Shown here: piece after piece, positions 9,641 to 18,151 of the stretch
Numbering within the stretch: the stretch's first letter is position 1
How the letters are laid out: each line of letters begins with the position of its first letter
Source: Campylobacter sp. RM16192
Lineage (GTDB): Bacteria; Campylobacterota; Campylobacteria; Campylobacterales; Campylobacteraceae
NCBI RefSeq assembly: GCF_004803855.2
Contig: NZ_CP012552.1
Span: 124,001-188,000, forward strand
DNA: 64,000 bases
Direction of reading: 5' to 3'
Notes under the pieces: model-generated
Databases searched by the model: none
The model's input: the letters and a program-made list of their open reading frames with translations, nothing else
Told to the model about the DNA's origin: nothing
Translations under genes and position numbers: made by a program

Positions 9641-11644
9641 ATGTATGGATTGTGTATGAGATTTATGATACTTTTTGCTTTAGTGATATCTCATAATCTT
9701 TTTGCTAATATGGATTCGCCTTTAAATTTTGGTATTGAGGGCGCAAAATCTCTTAGTATAAATCAAGCCGAGAAGATGCTTGGTCAAAAAGATACATACT
9801 TTGTTGATATGAGTTCACCGGCTGGTCGTATATCCGGGCACATTCCTGGTGCGATCTTAAATAATGCAGATGATTTAAACATATCGCTATTGCCAAAAGA
9901 TAAAAAAGCTCATTTGATATTTTACTGTGATAACAGAATGAGCTTTGATAGTAGCGTTGCAGCAAAAGTTGCTAAAAGTCAAGGCTATGAAAATCTCTAT
10001 ATTCTAAGTGATGGTATAGAGGGATGGATTATAGCCGGAAATAAATTTGAAAAATCTGGTAAAGCCAGAAAACAACTTACAAAAGAGAAGATAGAAGACT
10101 ATGATGATGGAATCCATGGCAATATGCTTTTTGGCAAAATTCCATCTTGTAGAGATTGCCATAGCTCAGATAAAATTCCGTTCGCTTCAAAAGAGCAACG
10201 AGAAGAGCTATTTAAAGATAAAGCTTTTGTAAATGATAATTGTACAAGCTGTCATAAAGATGTCAAAAAAGACTTTATGGGCAGTGTTCACGATGAAGCA
10301 TCTCATAAAAATTTAGCTGCTGATAAAGAGTTGCCAAATTGTAGTGACTGCCACTCTGTGCACACAGCCGGTGCTAAAATGCACCTTGACATTAAACAGC
10401 TTAGCGAGCAAAAGTGCGGTTCTTGTCACGAAGAGCAACAAAAACACTATCATGATACATTCCATGGTAAAGCACTGCTATTAAATAAACCTGGTGAAGC
10501 GCCAAGGGTTGCTGCGTGCTTTGATTGTCACGGAACACACAATGTATTTAAGATAGAAGATCCTAGATCAACTCTAGCTATGACAGAAAATCGTATCAAG
10601 ACATGCTCTGAATGTCACCCTAATGCGAACGAAAGCTTTGTTAGCTTTATAGCGCATGCTGACCATACTGATGGCGAGAAATTCCCGCTACTTCACTCTG
10701 CGTATATCTTTATGACAGGTCTTGTGATAGCGGTATTTGCGTTCTTTGGTTTCCATACATTCTTGTGGTCAATTAGACTAATTAGAATGAGACTTGAAAA
10801 TCCAGTCGCTTGGAAAAAAGTAAGAGAGGCAGCTCACCACGATAGAGTTAAGGTAAAACGCTTTAGCGCATTCCATATGTGGCAACACTTCTTTATGGCC
10901 GCATCATTCCTTGGACTTGCGTTCTCAGGCTTACCACAAAAATTCTATACAGCCCCTTGGGCTCAAGATATGATGAATTTAATGGGCGGACCTATTATGG
11001 CTACTCAAATTCACCATATATCAGCGGTGATAATGTTTGCAGTGTTCTTCAGCCACATAGCTGAGATCATGATGAACCTAGGCAAATTTAAAATATTTGG
11101 TGAAGATAGCTTGATGCCAAATCTTCAAGACTTTAGAGATATGAAAGATCACTTCATGTGGTTTATGGGTAAAGGCCCAAGACCTCAATTTGATAGATGG
11201 ACATACTGGGAGAAATTCGACTACCTTGCGGTCTTCTGGGGTATGTTTATCATAGGACTTTCAGGTCTTATCCTTTGGTTCCCTAACTGGTTTGCTAATT
11301 TCTTACCAGGCTGGATGATAAACTTAAGTACGCTTGTTCACTCTGATGAGGCGTTACTAGCGACAGGATTTATCTTTGCTATCCACTTCTTTAATACTCA
11401 CTTTAGAGCGGATAGATTCCCAATGGATACAGTAATCTTCTCAGGAAGTCTAACTGCTGAAGAGATGAGACAAGAAAGAAGCAAGTGGTACGAAAGACTT
11501 AGTAAGAATGGAATGCTAGAAAAACTTATCGAAAAAGAAGATAAGTTTGCTTCATACTCTTTACTTGCTAAACTTGCAGGTTACGCTATGCTAATTACTG
11601 GTATGGTGTTCTTGTTTATGATGATTTACGCTTTTATAGCTTAA
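9641..11644 (+). CDS. Rhodanese - hexahaem cytochrome c - cytochrome b fusion
   Basis: A 667-residue protein with three modules. After a signal peptide (about 1-22) comes a rhodanese domain (about 36-136) with a cysteine in the active-loop position (Cys96, YCDNRMSF). Next are six CXXCH haem sites (Cys170, 201, 234, 259, 293, 322). The C-terminal part has about six membrane helices (first near 350-375, last near 640-665) with histidines suited to b-haem ligation (His412/416, 458/459, 472, 582/587). It resembles the b-type subunits of formate dehydrogenase, thiosulfate reductase and Geobacter CbcL-like proteins. I infer a quinol dehydrogenase passing electrons from menaquinol through six c-haems to MccA. 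The rhodanese could bind sulfane sulfur. I do not know a named protein with this order. Confidence 0.75.
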   Translation: MYGLCMRFMILFALVISHNLFANMDSPLNFGIEGAKSLSINQAEKMLGQKDTYFVDMSSPAGRISGHIPGAILNNADDLNISLLPKDKKAHLIFYCDNRMSFDSSVAAKVAKSQGYENLYILSDGIEGWIIAGNKFEKSGKARKQLTKEKIEDYDDGIHGNMLFGKIPSCRDCHSSDKIPFASKEQREELFKDKAFVNDNCTSCHKDVKKDFMGSVHDEASHKNLAADKELPNCSDCHSVHTAGAKMHLDIKQLSEQKCGSCHEEQQKHYHDTFHGKALLLNKPGEAPRVAACFDCHGTHNVFKIEDPRSTLAMTENRIKTCSECHPNANESFVSFIAHADHTDGEKFPLLHSAYIFMTGLVIAVFAFFGFHTFLWSIRLIRMRLENPVAWKKVREAAHHDRVKVKRFSAFHMWQHFFMAASFLGLAFSGLPQKFYTAPWAQDMMNLMGGPIMATQIHHISAVIMFAVFFSHIAEIMMNLGKFKIFGEDSLMPNLQDFRDMKDHFMWFMGKGPRPQFDRWTYWEKFDYLAVFWGMFIIGLSGLILWFPNWFANFLPGWMINLSTLVHSDEALLATGFIFAIHFFNTHFRADRFPMDTVIFSGSLTAEEMRQERSKWYERLSKNGMLEKLIEKEDKFASYSLLAKLAGYAMLITGMVFLFMMIYAFIA

Positions 11645-11668
11645 ATTTTAATTTTTAATCCCTGCTAC

Positions 11669-11698
11669 AATTCCCCTGCTGATAAGCGGGGGAATTTT
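11669..11698 (+). terminator. Rho-independent terminator of the mcc module
   Basis: AATTCCCC (11669-11676) pairs with GGGGAATT (11689-11696) and is followed by a T-rich run. This closes the mccA/fusion unit before the permease gene. Confidence 0.8.
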
Positions 11699-11813
11699 AT
11701 TATTTTTCTATTTTGCTTTTCAAAATAAAATTCAATTAAAAATATAATTTTAAAGTCTTTTCAATATTTTTTTGGTAATATCTAACAAGTAATTTATATC
11801 ATAGGGAGCTTTT

Positions 11814-13184
11814 ATGGGTGGTGTTGGTTTAATCATTTGTTTTATTGTAGCTATCGTTTTGATGATATGGCTTATATCCAAAGTCGGAGTTCATCCATTT
11901 CTTGCTATTATGGTTGTATCTTTAGCTCTTGCTATAGTAGCTGGCATTGATCTTGCTAAAATTCCTGGTATTATAGGAAATGGATTTAGTGGAATATTTA
12001 AAAGTATAGGCATAGTTATTATTTTTGGTGCACTTATAGGTATGGCACTTGAAAAAACAGGCGCAGCGCTGAAATTAGCAGATATTGTTATAAAATGTGT
12101 TGGCGAGAAAAGACCTGAAATGGCGATGCTTATCATGGGTTGGATTGTAGGAATCCCAGTATTTTGCGATAGCGGATTTGTTGTTCTTGACCCGATTCGT
12201 CGCGCTATTAAAGAAAAGATTAAAGCAAATCCTGTTGGTATGGCTGTGGCACTATCAGGAGGACTTTATACCTCTCACGTATTTATACCTCCTACTCCTG
12301 GACCAATCGCAGCCGCAGGGCTTGTAGGTGTTGGTGGAAATTTACTACTGGTAATTATGGTGGGTATGATAGTATCTATCCCTGTTCTTATTGCGGCATA
12401 TGCTTATGCAAGATATATAGGAACAAAGGTAACTTTAAAAGAGGATATGCAAGATATAGGCAAGAGTTATGATGAGATTATTAAAAGTCATGGCACGCTA
12501 CCTAGCGCATTTTTAAGCCTTGCTCCGATCTTTGCTCCTATTGTCTTAATGGCACTTGGTTCAATTGTGAAGATGGCTAAACTTCAAGGCGGTTTTGCAA
12601 ATTTTATGCTGTTTTTGGGAAACCCTGTAATAGCTCTTGGTATAGGTGTAATTTTTGCTGTTGTATTACTGGCAAAAACAGGTAAAATTGGCGAATTTAA
12701 TCTAATGACAAACGACACTCTAAAAATAGTAGGTCCAATTTTATTTATAACTGCGGCAGGCGGTGTTCTTGGAAAAGTTATCGCAGAAGCCGGATTTGTT
12801 GAATTTATGAAACAAAATGCTCATATAATAGGCTCTATAGGTATATTTTTCCCTTTTATTATCTCCGCTATTATAAAAACCGCACAAGGAAGTTCCACCG
12901 TAGCCCTTACTACAACAGCTGCTATTATGGGACTTTTTACCGATGGTACATCCATGATGGCTACTCTAGGCCTTACTACAGAGATGGGCGCAGTGCTAAC
13001 TGTAATGGCTATAGCTGCTGGTGCAATGACAGTTTCTCATGCTAATGATAGCTATTTCTGGGTTGTAACCAATTTCAGTCAGATGACGCCTGAACAAGGT
13101 TATAAAACTCAAACTACGCTCACACTGATAATGGGAGTTGTAGGTATTATAACCGTATGGATAGCATCACTTATATTGCTATAA
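11814..13184 (+). CDS. GntP-family permease, probably for glycerate
   Basis: A 456-residue, highly hydrophobic protein with a dozen or more membrane helices. The GntP family is recognised from GIPVFCDSGFVVLDPI (about 118-133) and HVFIPPTPGPIAAAG. Members import sugar acids such as gluconate with protons. The next gene on the same strand is a glycerate kinase and there is no gluconate kinase nearby, so glycerate is the most likely substrate. The start has a good ribosome site (AGGGAG). The gene is separated from the kinase by 82 bases holding a hairpin. Confidence 0.85.
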   Translation: MGGVGLIICFIVAIVLMIWLISKVGVHPFLAIMVVSLALAIVAGIDLAKIPGIIGNGFSGIFKSIGIVIIFGALIGMALEKTGAALKLADIVIKCVGEKRPEMAMLIMGWIVGIPVFCDSGFVVLDPIRRAIKEKIKANPVGMAVALSGGLYTSHVFIPPTPGPIAAAGLVGVGGNLLLVIMVGMIVSIPVLIAAYAYARYIGTKVTLKEDMQDIGKSYDEIIKSHGTLPSAFLSLAPIFAPIVLMALGSIVKMAKLQGGFANFMLFLGNPVIALGIGVIFAVVLLAKTGKIGEFNLMTNDTLKIVGPILFITAAGGVLGKVIAEAGFVEFMKQNAHIIGSIGIFFPFIISAIIKTAQGSSTVALTTTAAIMGLFTDGTSMMATLGLTTEMGAVLTVMAIAAGAMTVSHANDSYFWVVTNFSQMTPEQGYKTQTTLTLIMGVVGIITVWIASLILL

Positions 13185-13202
13185 TTTGTACATATTGCAT
13201 TT

Positions 13203-13237
13203 GGCTAAATTTGAGTATTGACTTCTTAAATTTAGCC
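13203..13237 (+). terminator. Hairpin between permease and glycerate kinase
   Basis: GGCTAAATTT (13203-13212) and its exact complement (13228-13237), followed by a T-rich stretch. It could act as a leaky terminator within the two-gene unit. Confidence 0.5.
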
Positions 13238-13266
13238 GTTTAATTTTATCTATTTAGGGAGAAAAC

Positions 13267-14388
13267 ATGAGAGTTTTGGTCGCAGTGGATTCTTTTAAGG
13301 GATCACTTAGCTCTCTTGAAGCCGGCAAAGCAGTAAAAGAAGGTATAAAAGATTTATGCGATGAAGTCATCGTAAAACCTGTTGCAGATGGCGGAGAAGG
13401 AAGCGTGGAAGCTCTTGCGGATGCGCTTGGCGGAACCTATGTGGATGCAATAGTACAAAATCCATTAGGTGAGAAAATTCCTGCCAGATACGCTTTAGCT
13501 GGTGATCTTGGAATATTAGAAATGGCAAGCGCAAGCGGACTTACTCTCATAGAGCCGAGCCGTAGAAATCCTATGAAAACTAGCACTTATGGTTTTGGGC
13601 AGATGATACTTCATGCGATTCACAAAGGTGCCAAGAAGTTTATTATAGGCATAGGCGGAAGTGCCACTAATGACGCAGGTACTGGTATGCTAAGTGCGCT
13701 TGGATATGAATTTTATGATGAAAATGGTAATTTGCTAGAAGGAATCGGTAAAAATTTGATAAAAATCACTAGAATTTCAGAGGCTAATGTATTGCCAGAG
13801 CTTAAAGAATGCGAATTTTTGATTGCTTGCGATGTGGATAATCCTCTTTTTGGTAAAAATGGAGCAGCTTATATTTATGGACCTCAAAAAGGAGCTGACG
13901 AAAATATGGTAAAAGAGCTTGATGCAGGCCTTATAAGTTTCGCAAGCGCCACAAGCGAACACTTTTCTAGTGAATTTTGGAATTTTAAAGGTGCTGGCGC
14001 TGCTGGAGGATTAGGATTTGGATTTGTCAGCTATTTAAATGCCAAGCTAAAGTCGGGAATTGATATTATAACAGAAGAGATTAGGCTTGAGGATGAGATT
14101 AAAAAGGCGGATCTTGTAATAACCGGAGAAGGCAGAATGGACTATCAGAGTGCTATGGGCAAGACACCTATAGGTGTTGCAAAAATAGCCAAAAAGCATA
14201 ATAAGCCAGTCATTGCTATAGCTGGATGTGTAAAAGAAGAGGCAAGAAACTGTAATCAAAAGGGAATAGACGCGTTTTTCAGTATCTTAAATGAGCCTAT
14301 GACTCTCAATGAAGCAATAGATGAAAATATTACAAGAGAAAATATAAGGCTAGTTTGCGAGCAACTAATTAGGCTCTATAAATTATAA
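13267..14388 (+). CDS. Glycerate kinase (GarK/GlxK family)
   Basis: The 373-residue protein carries DSFKGSLSS (8-16), PVADGGEGS (38-46) and GIGGSATNDAG (128-138), all diagnostic of the bacterial type of glycerate kinase. Members studied in E. coli make 2-phosphoglycerate from D-glycerate and ATP. The product is the substrate of enolase, encoded at 4.5-5.8 kb. With the GntP-type permease upstream this forms a compact route from external glycerate to phosphoenolpyruvate, unusual in a genus best known for using amino and organic acids. A ribosome site AGGGAG lies eight bases before the ATG. Confidence 0.9.
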   Translation: MRVLVAVDSFKGSLSSLEAGKAVKEGIKDLCDEVIVKPVADGGEGSVEALADALGGTYVDAIVQNPLGEKIPARYALAGDLGILEMASASGLTLIEPSRRNPMKTSTYGFGQMILHAIHKGAKKFIIGIGGSATNDAGTGMLSALGYEFYDENGNLLEGIGKNLIKITRISEANVLPELKECEFLIACDVDNPLFGKNGAAYIYGPQKGADENMVKELDAGLISFASATSEHFSSEFWNFKGAGAAGGLGFGFVSYLNAKLKSGIDIITEEIRLEDEIKKADLVITGEGRMDYQSAMGKTPIGVAKIAKKHNKPVIAIAGCVKEEARNCNQKGIDAFFSILNEPMTLNEAIDENITRENIRLVCEQLIRLYKL

Positions 14389-14400
14389 CTTTTTGATTTA

Positions 14401-14417
14401 CCTGCCAATGAGGCAGG
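14401..14417. terminator. Terminator between glycerate kinase and yceI
   Basis: CCTGCC (14401-14406) and GGCAGG (14412-14417) form a short stem, with possible TTT/AAA pairing outside it. It lies between two converging genes. Confidence 0.6.
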
Positions 14418-14430
14418 CAAATTTATTATA

Positions 14431-15000
14431 TTATTTCGCTTTAGCTTCTACTTCTATTTTAAGCTCAACTTTGTTTGAAACTATTGCATCAGGGAATTTT
14501 TCACCTATGCCAAAATCCTCTCTTTTTAAATCTCCATTTACACTAAAACCTATTACCTCTGCGCCGCTCATGTTTTTACTATCTCCATGATATTCAAAGT
14601 CAAGTTTGACAGGTTTTTTTACACCTTTTATAGTCAGATCTCCGTAAATTTTACCTTCGTTTGAGCCCTCTTTTTCAAATTTGGTCATCTTGAATGTGAT
14701 TTTGTCAAATTTGGGTGTATCGAAAAAATCATCATTTTTAAGATGCTCATCCCTCTTTTGATTTTGTGTATTGATAGAATTTACGTCTATACTAACCTCA
14801 AGCGCCTTTAGCTCGTTTGATGCTTTATTATAGTCGATTACGGCATCATATTGTTGAAAATTTCCTCGAACTTTTGAAATTTTTAGGTGTCTAACCATAA
14901 ATCCCAAGTCGCTATGAGATTTATCTATTTCATAGCTTGCTGCATTTAAAAAGCTTGCGCAAAGCGCTGCTAAAACAGAAAATTTGATAAATTTTTTCAT
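14431..15000 (-). CDS. YceI-family periplasmic lipid-binding protein
   Basis: A 189-residue exported protein (signal peptide 1-20) of the YceI family, a lipocalin-like barrel that binds isoprenoid-type lipids. Typical features are YEIDKSHSDLGFMVRH at the mature N-terminus and DLTIKGVKKPVKLDFEY. I chose the ATG at 15000 rather than one 27 bases upstream, because the former is preceded by AAAGGAA at proper spacing and begins the signal peptide. Its role in Campylobacter is not defined. Confidence 0.88.
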   Translation of the reverse strand: MKKFIKFSVLAALCASFLNAASYEIDKSHSDLGFMVRHLKISKVRGNFQQYDAVIDYNKASNELKALEVSIDVNSINTQNQKRDEHLKNDDFFDTPKFDKITFKMTKFEKEGSNEGKIYGDLTIKGVKKPVKLDFEYHGDSKNMSGAEVIGFSVNGDLKREDFGIGEKFPDAIVSNKVELKIEVEAKAK

Positions 15001-15072
15001 TGTTGTTCCTTTTGAATAATTTTTCAAAAGTATAATTTAAATTTAAAAACAGATGATAAATAAGTTACTTTT

Positions 15073-16071
15073 TTATTTCACTAGAGCAAAACCAATACCT
15101 ATCTTATCTCTACGCCTATCGTAGTCTATAAGGCTCTCACCATATCCGCTAAAGTATTTTACGTATCCGTAAACTCCTGATTGCCCAAACGGAAATAGCC
15201 ATCCAAGCTCAAAAGAGCCCTTGTTAGTGCTATCAAATTGTAAGTTGTTTCTTATCGTTGCGGTTAGCATATGTCTTTTGTATGGATAAGCAAGTGTCAC
15301 ATCGGCTTTTCCTATGTATTTTTCAATATCTGGATTATCGTCCGCGCCGTCAGGGTCAGGTAGTCTAATCCATGCACGAGGAATTATCAATAAGTTATTG
15401 ATATAGAATTTAGCCTCTGCATAAATCCTATTCCATGATCTTGATTTTTCACCTCCTTGCCCGTTGCTTTCGTGCAAAAGTCCAAATCTTAAATAGTCTA
15501 GGCTTTGCAAAAACGGTATTTTTGTAGGAAAAGTTATAAACAGTTCCGGTCTATAGTTTGTCTCGCGAAACGGAGTAGAGCTCTTTGCGGTTTGCCACCA
15601 CGATTCTTGAGAGTAACCAAACGAGATGGTTTCGTTTAGATCAAAAACGTTATAAAGTATTGGCTTTTGAAGACTAATTTGGAAATTTGTCTCAAATTTT
15701 CGCCTTCCCTCCACGTCTTTAAAAGCGACTGAGGCAGGCAAAATATAGTTTAAGTGGTGCATTTTTATACCTAAAATTTCATCTAAGTTGTAAGGCTTTG
15801 CACTCTCGTAAGACTCCCATAAGTGTTTATCATTTGTCTCTTTGCTGTTTTCCAGAATTTGGACTACTGTATTGTTGGGAGCTATTGCTCCAAGCTCTGA
15901 CTTAACCGTATTGTTGTTGTCAAGTGCTGATTTGGCAGCTAATTTATAGTACTCAAGAGCTCCTTTTATATCTCCTTGCTTTTCAAGATTAGCTGCCTTG
16001 TCATAGAGCTCTTGAACGCCGTTTGCTACTAAATTTATACACAAAAATAGCAATATATAGATAAATTTCAT
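15073..16071 (-). CDS. pldA: Outer membrane phospholipase A1
   Basis: OMPLA hydrolyses phospholipids that reach the outer leaflet of the outer membrane. The 332-residue protein has a signal peptide (about 1-17), a short TPR-like helical segment (about 18-52) and a beta-barrel domain with the motif HESNGQ. His200, Ser202 and Asn214 have the spacing of the E. coli catalytic triad His142-Ser144-Asn156. The N-terminal helical segment is extra relative to E. coli. It overlaps mobA by four bases. In Campylobacter, PldA is linked to haemolysis and survival. Confidence 0.9.
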   Translation of the reverse strand: MKFIYILLFLCINLVANGVQELYDKAANLEKQGDIKGALEYYKLAAKSALDNNNTVKSELGAIAPNNTVVQILENSKETNDKHLWESYESAKPYNLDEILGIKMHHLNYILPASVAFKDVEGRRKFETNFQISLQKPILYNVFDLNETISFGYSQESWWQTAKSSTPFRETNYRPELFITFPTKIPFLQSLDYLRFGLLHESNGQGGEKSRSWNRIYAEAKFYINNLLIIPRAWIRLPDPDGADDNPDIEKYIGKADVTLAYPYKRHMLTATIRNNLQFDSTNKGSFELGWLFPFGQSGVYGYVKYFSGYGESLIDYDRRRDKIGIGFALVK

Positions 16072-16628
16072 ATTTTTTCTCCTGTAGCCGCTTCATATTC
16101 GTTTGGATAGTTGATATTAAAAAACTCTTTTTCGTCTTGAAATTTTAATTTCTTGCATCTGCATTTGCTTTGTAAAATCCCTATTTTATGCTCTTTTTGC
16201 TCGTATAGTTCTTTTGCGATATCGGCTAAATTTGAGTTGAAAAACCCGCAAAGAGAGTGTATATGATAGTCATCCATAGGCACTACTATATCAAATTCAT
16301 TTGTAAATTTATAAAGCTCTTTTATGGTGTTTTCATTGACAAATGGCATGTCTGCAGGGATTATAAATACATATTCGTTTTTAAAATTAGAAAGTATGCT
16401 AAAGAGTGCCAGCATCGGTGAAAAGTCATCGCTTATCTTATCTTTGATAAGCCTTAACGGCGGATCAAATTTATCAAATTTTGAGCTTACAAAGACGTTT
16501 TTAAAAATTTGGCTAAATTTATCCACTTGAAAGTGCGTAAGTGTGTTAAAGCATTTAAACGGCAAAAGTGTTTTATCTCTGCCCATTCTGGAGCTTTTGC
16601 CACCTGCTAAAATAACGCAATTTTTCAT
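16068..16628 (-). CDS. mobA: Molybdenum cofactor guanylyltransferase
   Basis: MobA attaches GMP to molybdopterin to make the bis-MGD cofactor of DMSO-reductase-family enzymes such as nitrate reductase and formate dehydrogenase. The 186-residue protein starts with the nucleotide-binding LAGGKSSRMGRDK (7-19) and has PADMPFV, matching the family. It is coupled to pldA by a 4-bp overlap. The need for molybdenum enzymes is also implied by the TorD-type chaperone and selAB at 58-63.6 kb. Confidence 0.92.
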   Translation of the reverse strand: MKNCVILAGGKSSRMGRDKTLLPFKCFNTLTHFQVDKFSQIFKNVFVSSKFDKFDPPLRLIKDKISDDFSPMLALFSILSNFKNEYVFIIPADMPFVNENTIKELYKFTNEFDIVVPMDDYHIHSLCGFFNSNLADIAKELYEQKEHKIGILQSKCRCKKLKFQDEKEFFNINYPNEYEAATGEKI

Positions 16629-16711
16629 CTTTTTCCTTAAATTTCAGACTATTTTTAATCGGTATTCTAGCAAAATTTCAAAAATCAATAAAATTTGTAT
16701 GGAAGTTTTTT

Positions 16712-16752
16712 GTGAGTAGGCTTAAATTTATTAAAAGTTTAAATCTACTCAC
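16712..16752 (-). terminator. Inverted repeat after leuC
   Basis: A 15-base arm starting GTGAGTAG (16712) and its near-perfect complement ending at 16752 (two mismatches) lie just past the leuC stop. It is a probable terminator. Confidence 0.5.
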
Positions 16753-16763
16753 GAAATAGTGTG

Positions 16764-18029
16764 TTATAAATCCCTTGGATCAGCTATCTTTCCTGCCACT
16801 GCTGAAGCTGCTGCTACAGCCGAATTGGCTAAATATACTTCGCTGGTTCTATCACCCATTCTACCGACAAAATTTCTATTTGTGGTACTTACGCATCTTT
16901 CGCCAACGCCCAAGATACCCATATATCCGCCCAGACACGCTCCGCATGTAGGATTACTTACGACAGCTCCGGCTTCTACGAAGATATCCATAAGGCCTTC
17001 TTTTTGTGCTTGCAGAGCGATTTTTTGTGTTGCCGGTGTGATTATAAGCCTCGTTCTTTTGGCTACTTTTCTGCCTTTTAAAATTTCAGCAGCTATTCTA
17101 AGATCGCTTAAGCGACCATTGGTGCAAGAGCCGATAAATGCCTGATCTATTGCTAGATCGTCTTTTACAGCTTCTCTTACGCTCTTGCCGTTGCTTGGCA
17201 AAAATGGATATGCGATAACGGGATCTAGATTTGTGGCATCTATTTCTATTGTTTGCTCATATTTTGCGCTGTCATCGGAATGGAAAAATTTTGGCTCGGC
17301 ACGTAGAGTTTTGTCTTTTAAAAACTCCTTTGTAGTCTCATCTACGGCTATTATTCCGCTCTTTCCACCGGCCTCTATCGCCATATTGCACATAGAAAAG
17401 CGCCCATCCATATCAAGGTTATCTATAACTTCTCCGCTAAATTCAAGAGCTTTGTATAATGCTCCGTCTACGCCTATACGGCGGATTATTTCAAGGATTA
17501 GGTCTTTACCGTAAACGTGTGTGCCAAGTTTGCCTTTAAAAATCACTTTTATAGTTGGCGGCACTTTAAACCAGTTTTTGCCTGTTATCATTGCGTAGGC
17601 TAGATCGGTAGAGCCCATGCCCGTAGAAAATGCTCCAAGCGCACCGTGAGTACAGGTGTGAGAATCCGCTCCGATGATCACATCTCCTGGCACTACAAGA
17701 CCTTTTTCTGGAAGCAGGGCGTGCTCTATGCCCATATCTTTTTCGTCAAAATAATTTTTTAGATCGTGTTTATAAGCAAATTCTCGTGAAATTTTGGCCT
17801 GATTTGCGCTTAAAATATCTTTAGCAGGGATGTAGTGATCCATTACGATACAAAATCCATCTGGATTTGCCAGCTTTTTTGCACCGCTTCTCTCGAATTG
17901 TTTGATAGAAATCGGTGTTGTTATGTCGTTACCTATGACCATATCGATCTTTGACTCTATGATCTCTCCAGCTGATACCTCACGTCCTACGTGATCTGAG
18001 AAAATTTTTTCAGTGATGGTTTGTTTCAT
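16764..18029 (-). CDS. leuC: 3-isopropylmalate dehydratase large subunit
   Basis: LeuC with LeuD isomerises 2- to 3-isopropylmalate in leucine synthesis through a [4Fe-4S] cluster. The 421-residue protein shows DSHTCTHG (123-130) and the cluster cysteines 302 (GSCTNGR), 362 and 365 (CGAC). It is the shorter, archaeal-like form of the family (HacA/LeuC2 type). The ATG at 18029 is preceded by AAAGGA at good spacing. An upstream TTG in frame would place the ribosome site inside the gene. No leuD lies in the window. Confidence 0.9.
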   Translation of the reverse strand: MKQTITEKIFSDHVGREVSAGEIIESKIDMVIGNDITTPISIKQFERSGAKKLANPDGFCIVMDHYIPAKDILSANQAKISREFAYKHDLKNYFDEKDMGIEHALLPEKGLVVPGDVIIGADSHTCTHGALGAFSTGMGSTDLAYAMITGKNWFKVPPTIKVIFKGKLGTHVYGKDLILEIIRRIGVDGALYKALEFSGEVIDNLDMDGRFSMCNMAIEAGGKSGIIAVDETTKEFLKDKTLRAEPKFFHSDDSAKYEQTIEIDATNLDPVIAYPFLPSNGKSVREAVKDDLAIDQAFIGSCTNGRLSDLRIAAEILKGRKVAKRTRLIITPATQKIALQAQKEGLMDIFVEAGAVVSNPTCGACLGGYMGILGVGERCVSTTNRNFVGRMGDRTSEVYLANSAVAAASAVAGKIADPRDL

Positions 18030-18138
18030 GAAATTCCTTTTAAGCAATCTCTTTAAATTTGGCTAAAGATATTGCATATATTGTTTATTACGCAACTTAA
18101 AATTTGCCCGATTTTATCAAAATTTTGCTAATTTTTCG

Positions 18139-18144
18139 TATAAT
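18139..18144 (+). promoter_or_regulatory. -10 box of the NFACT gene, possibly leaderless
   Basis: A perfect TATAAT sits seven bases before the ATG at 18152, so transcription would start at or within a base or two of that codon. No ribosome site is evident. Confidence 0.5.
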
Positions 18145-18151
18145 GATGGCT

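Noticed and set aside
9753-9965. Minus-strand frame inside the rhodanese fusion
   Set aside because: It lies wholly inside a strong gene in another frame and has no ribosome site or family motif.
14393-14590. Plus-strand frame across the end of yceI
   Set aside because: Antisense shadow of the yceI gene.
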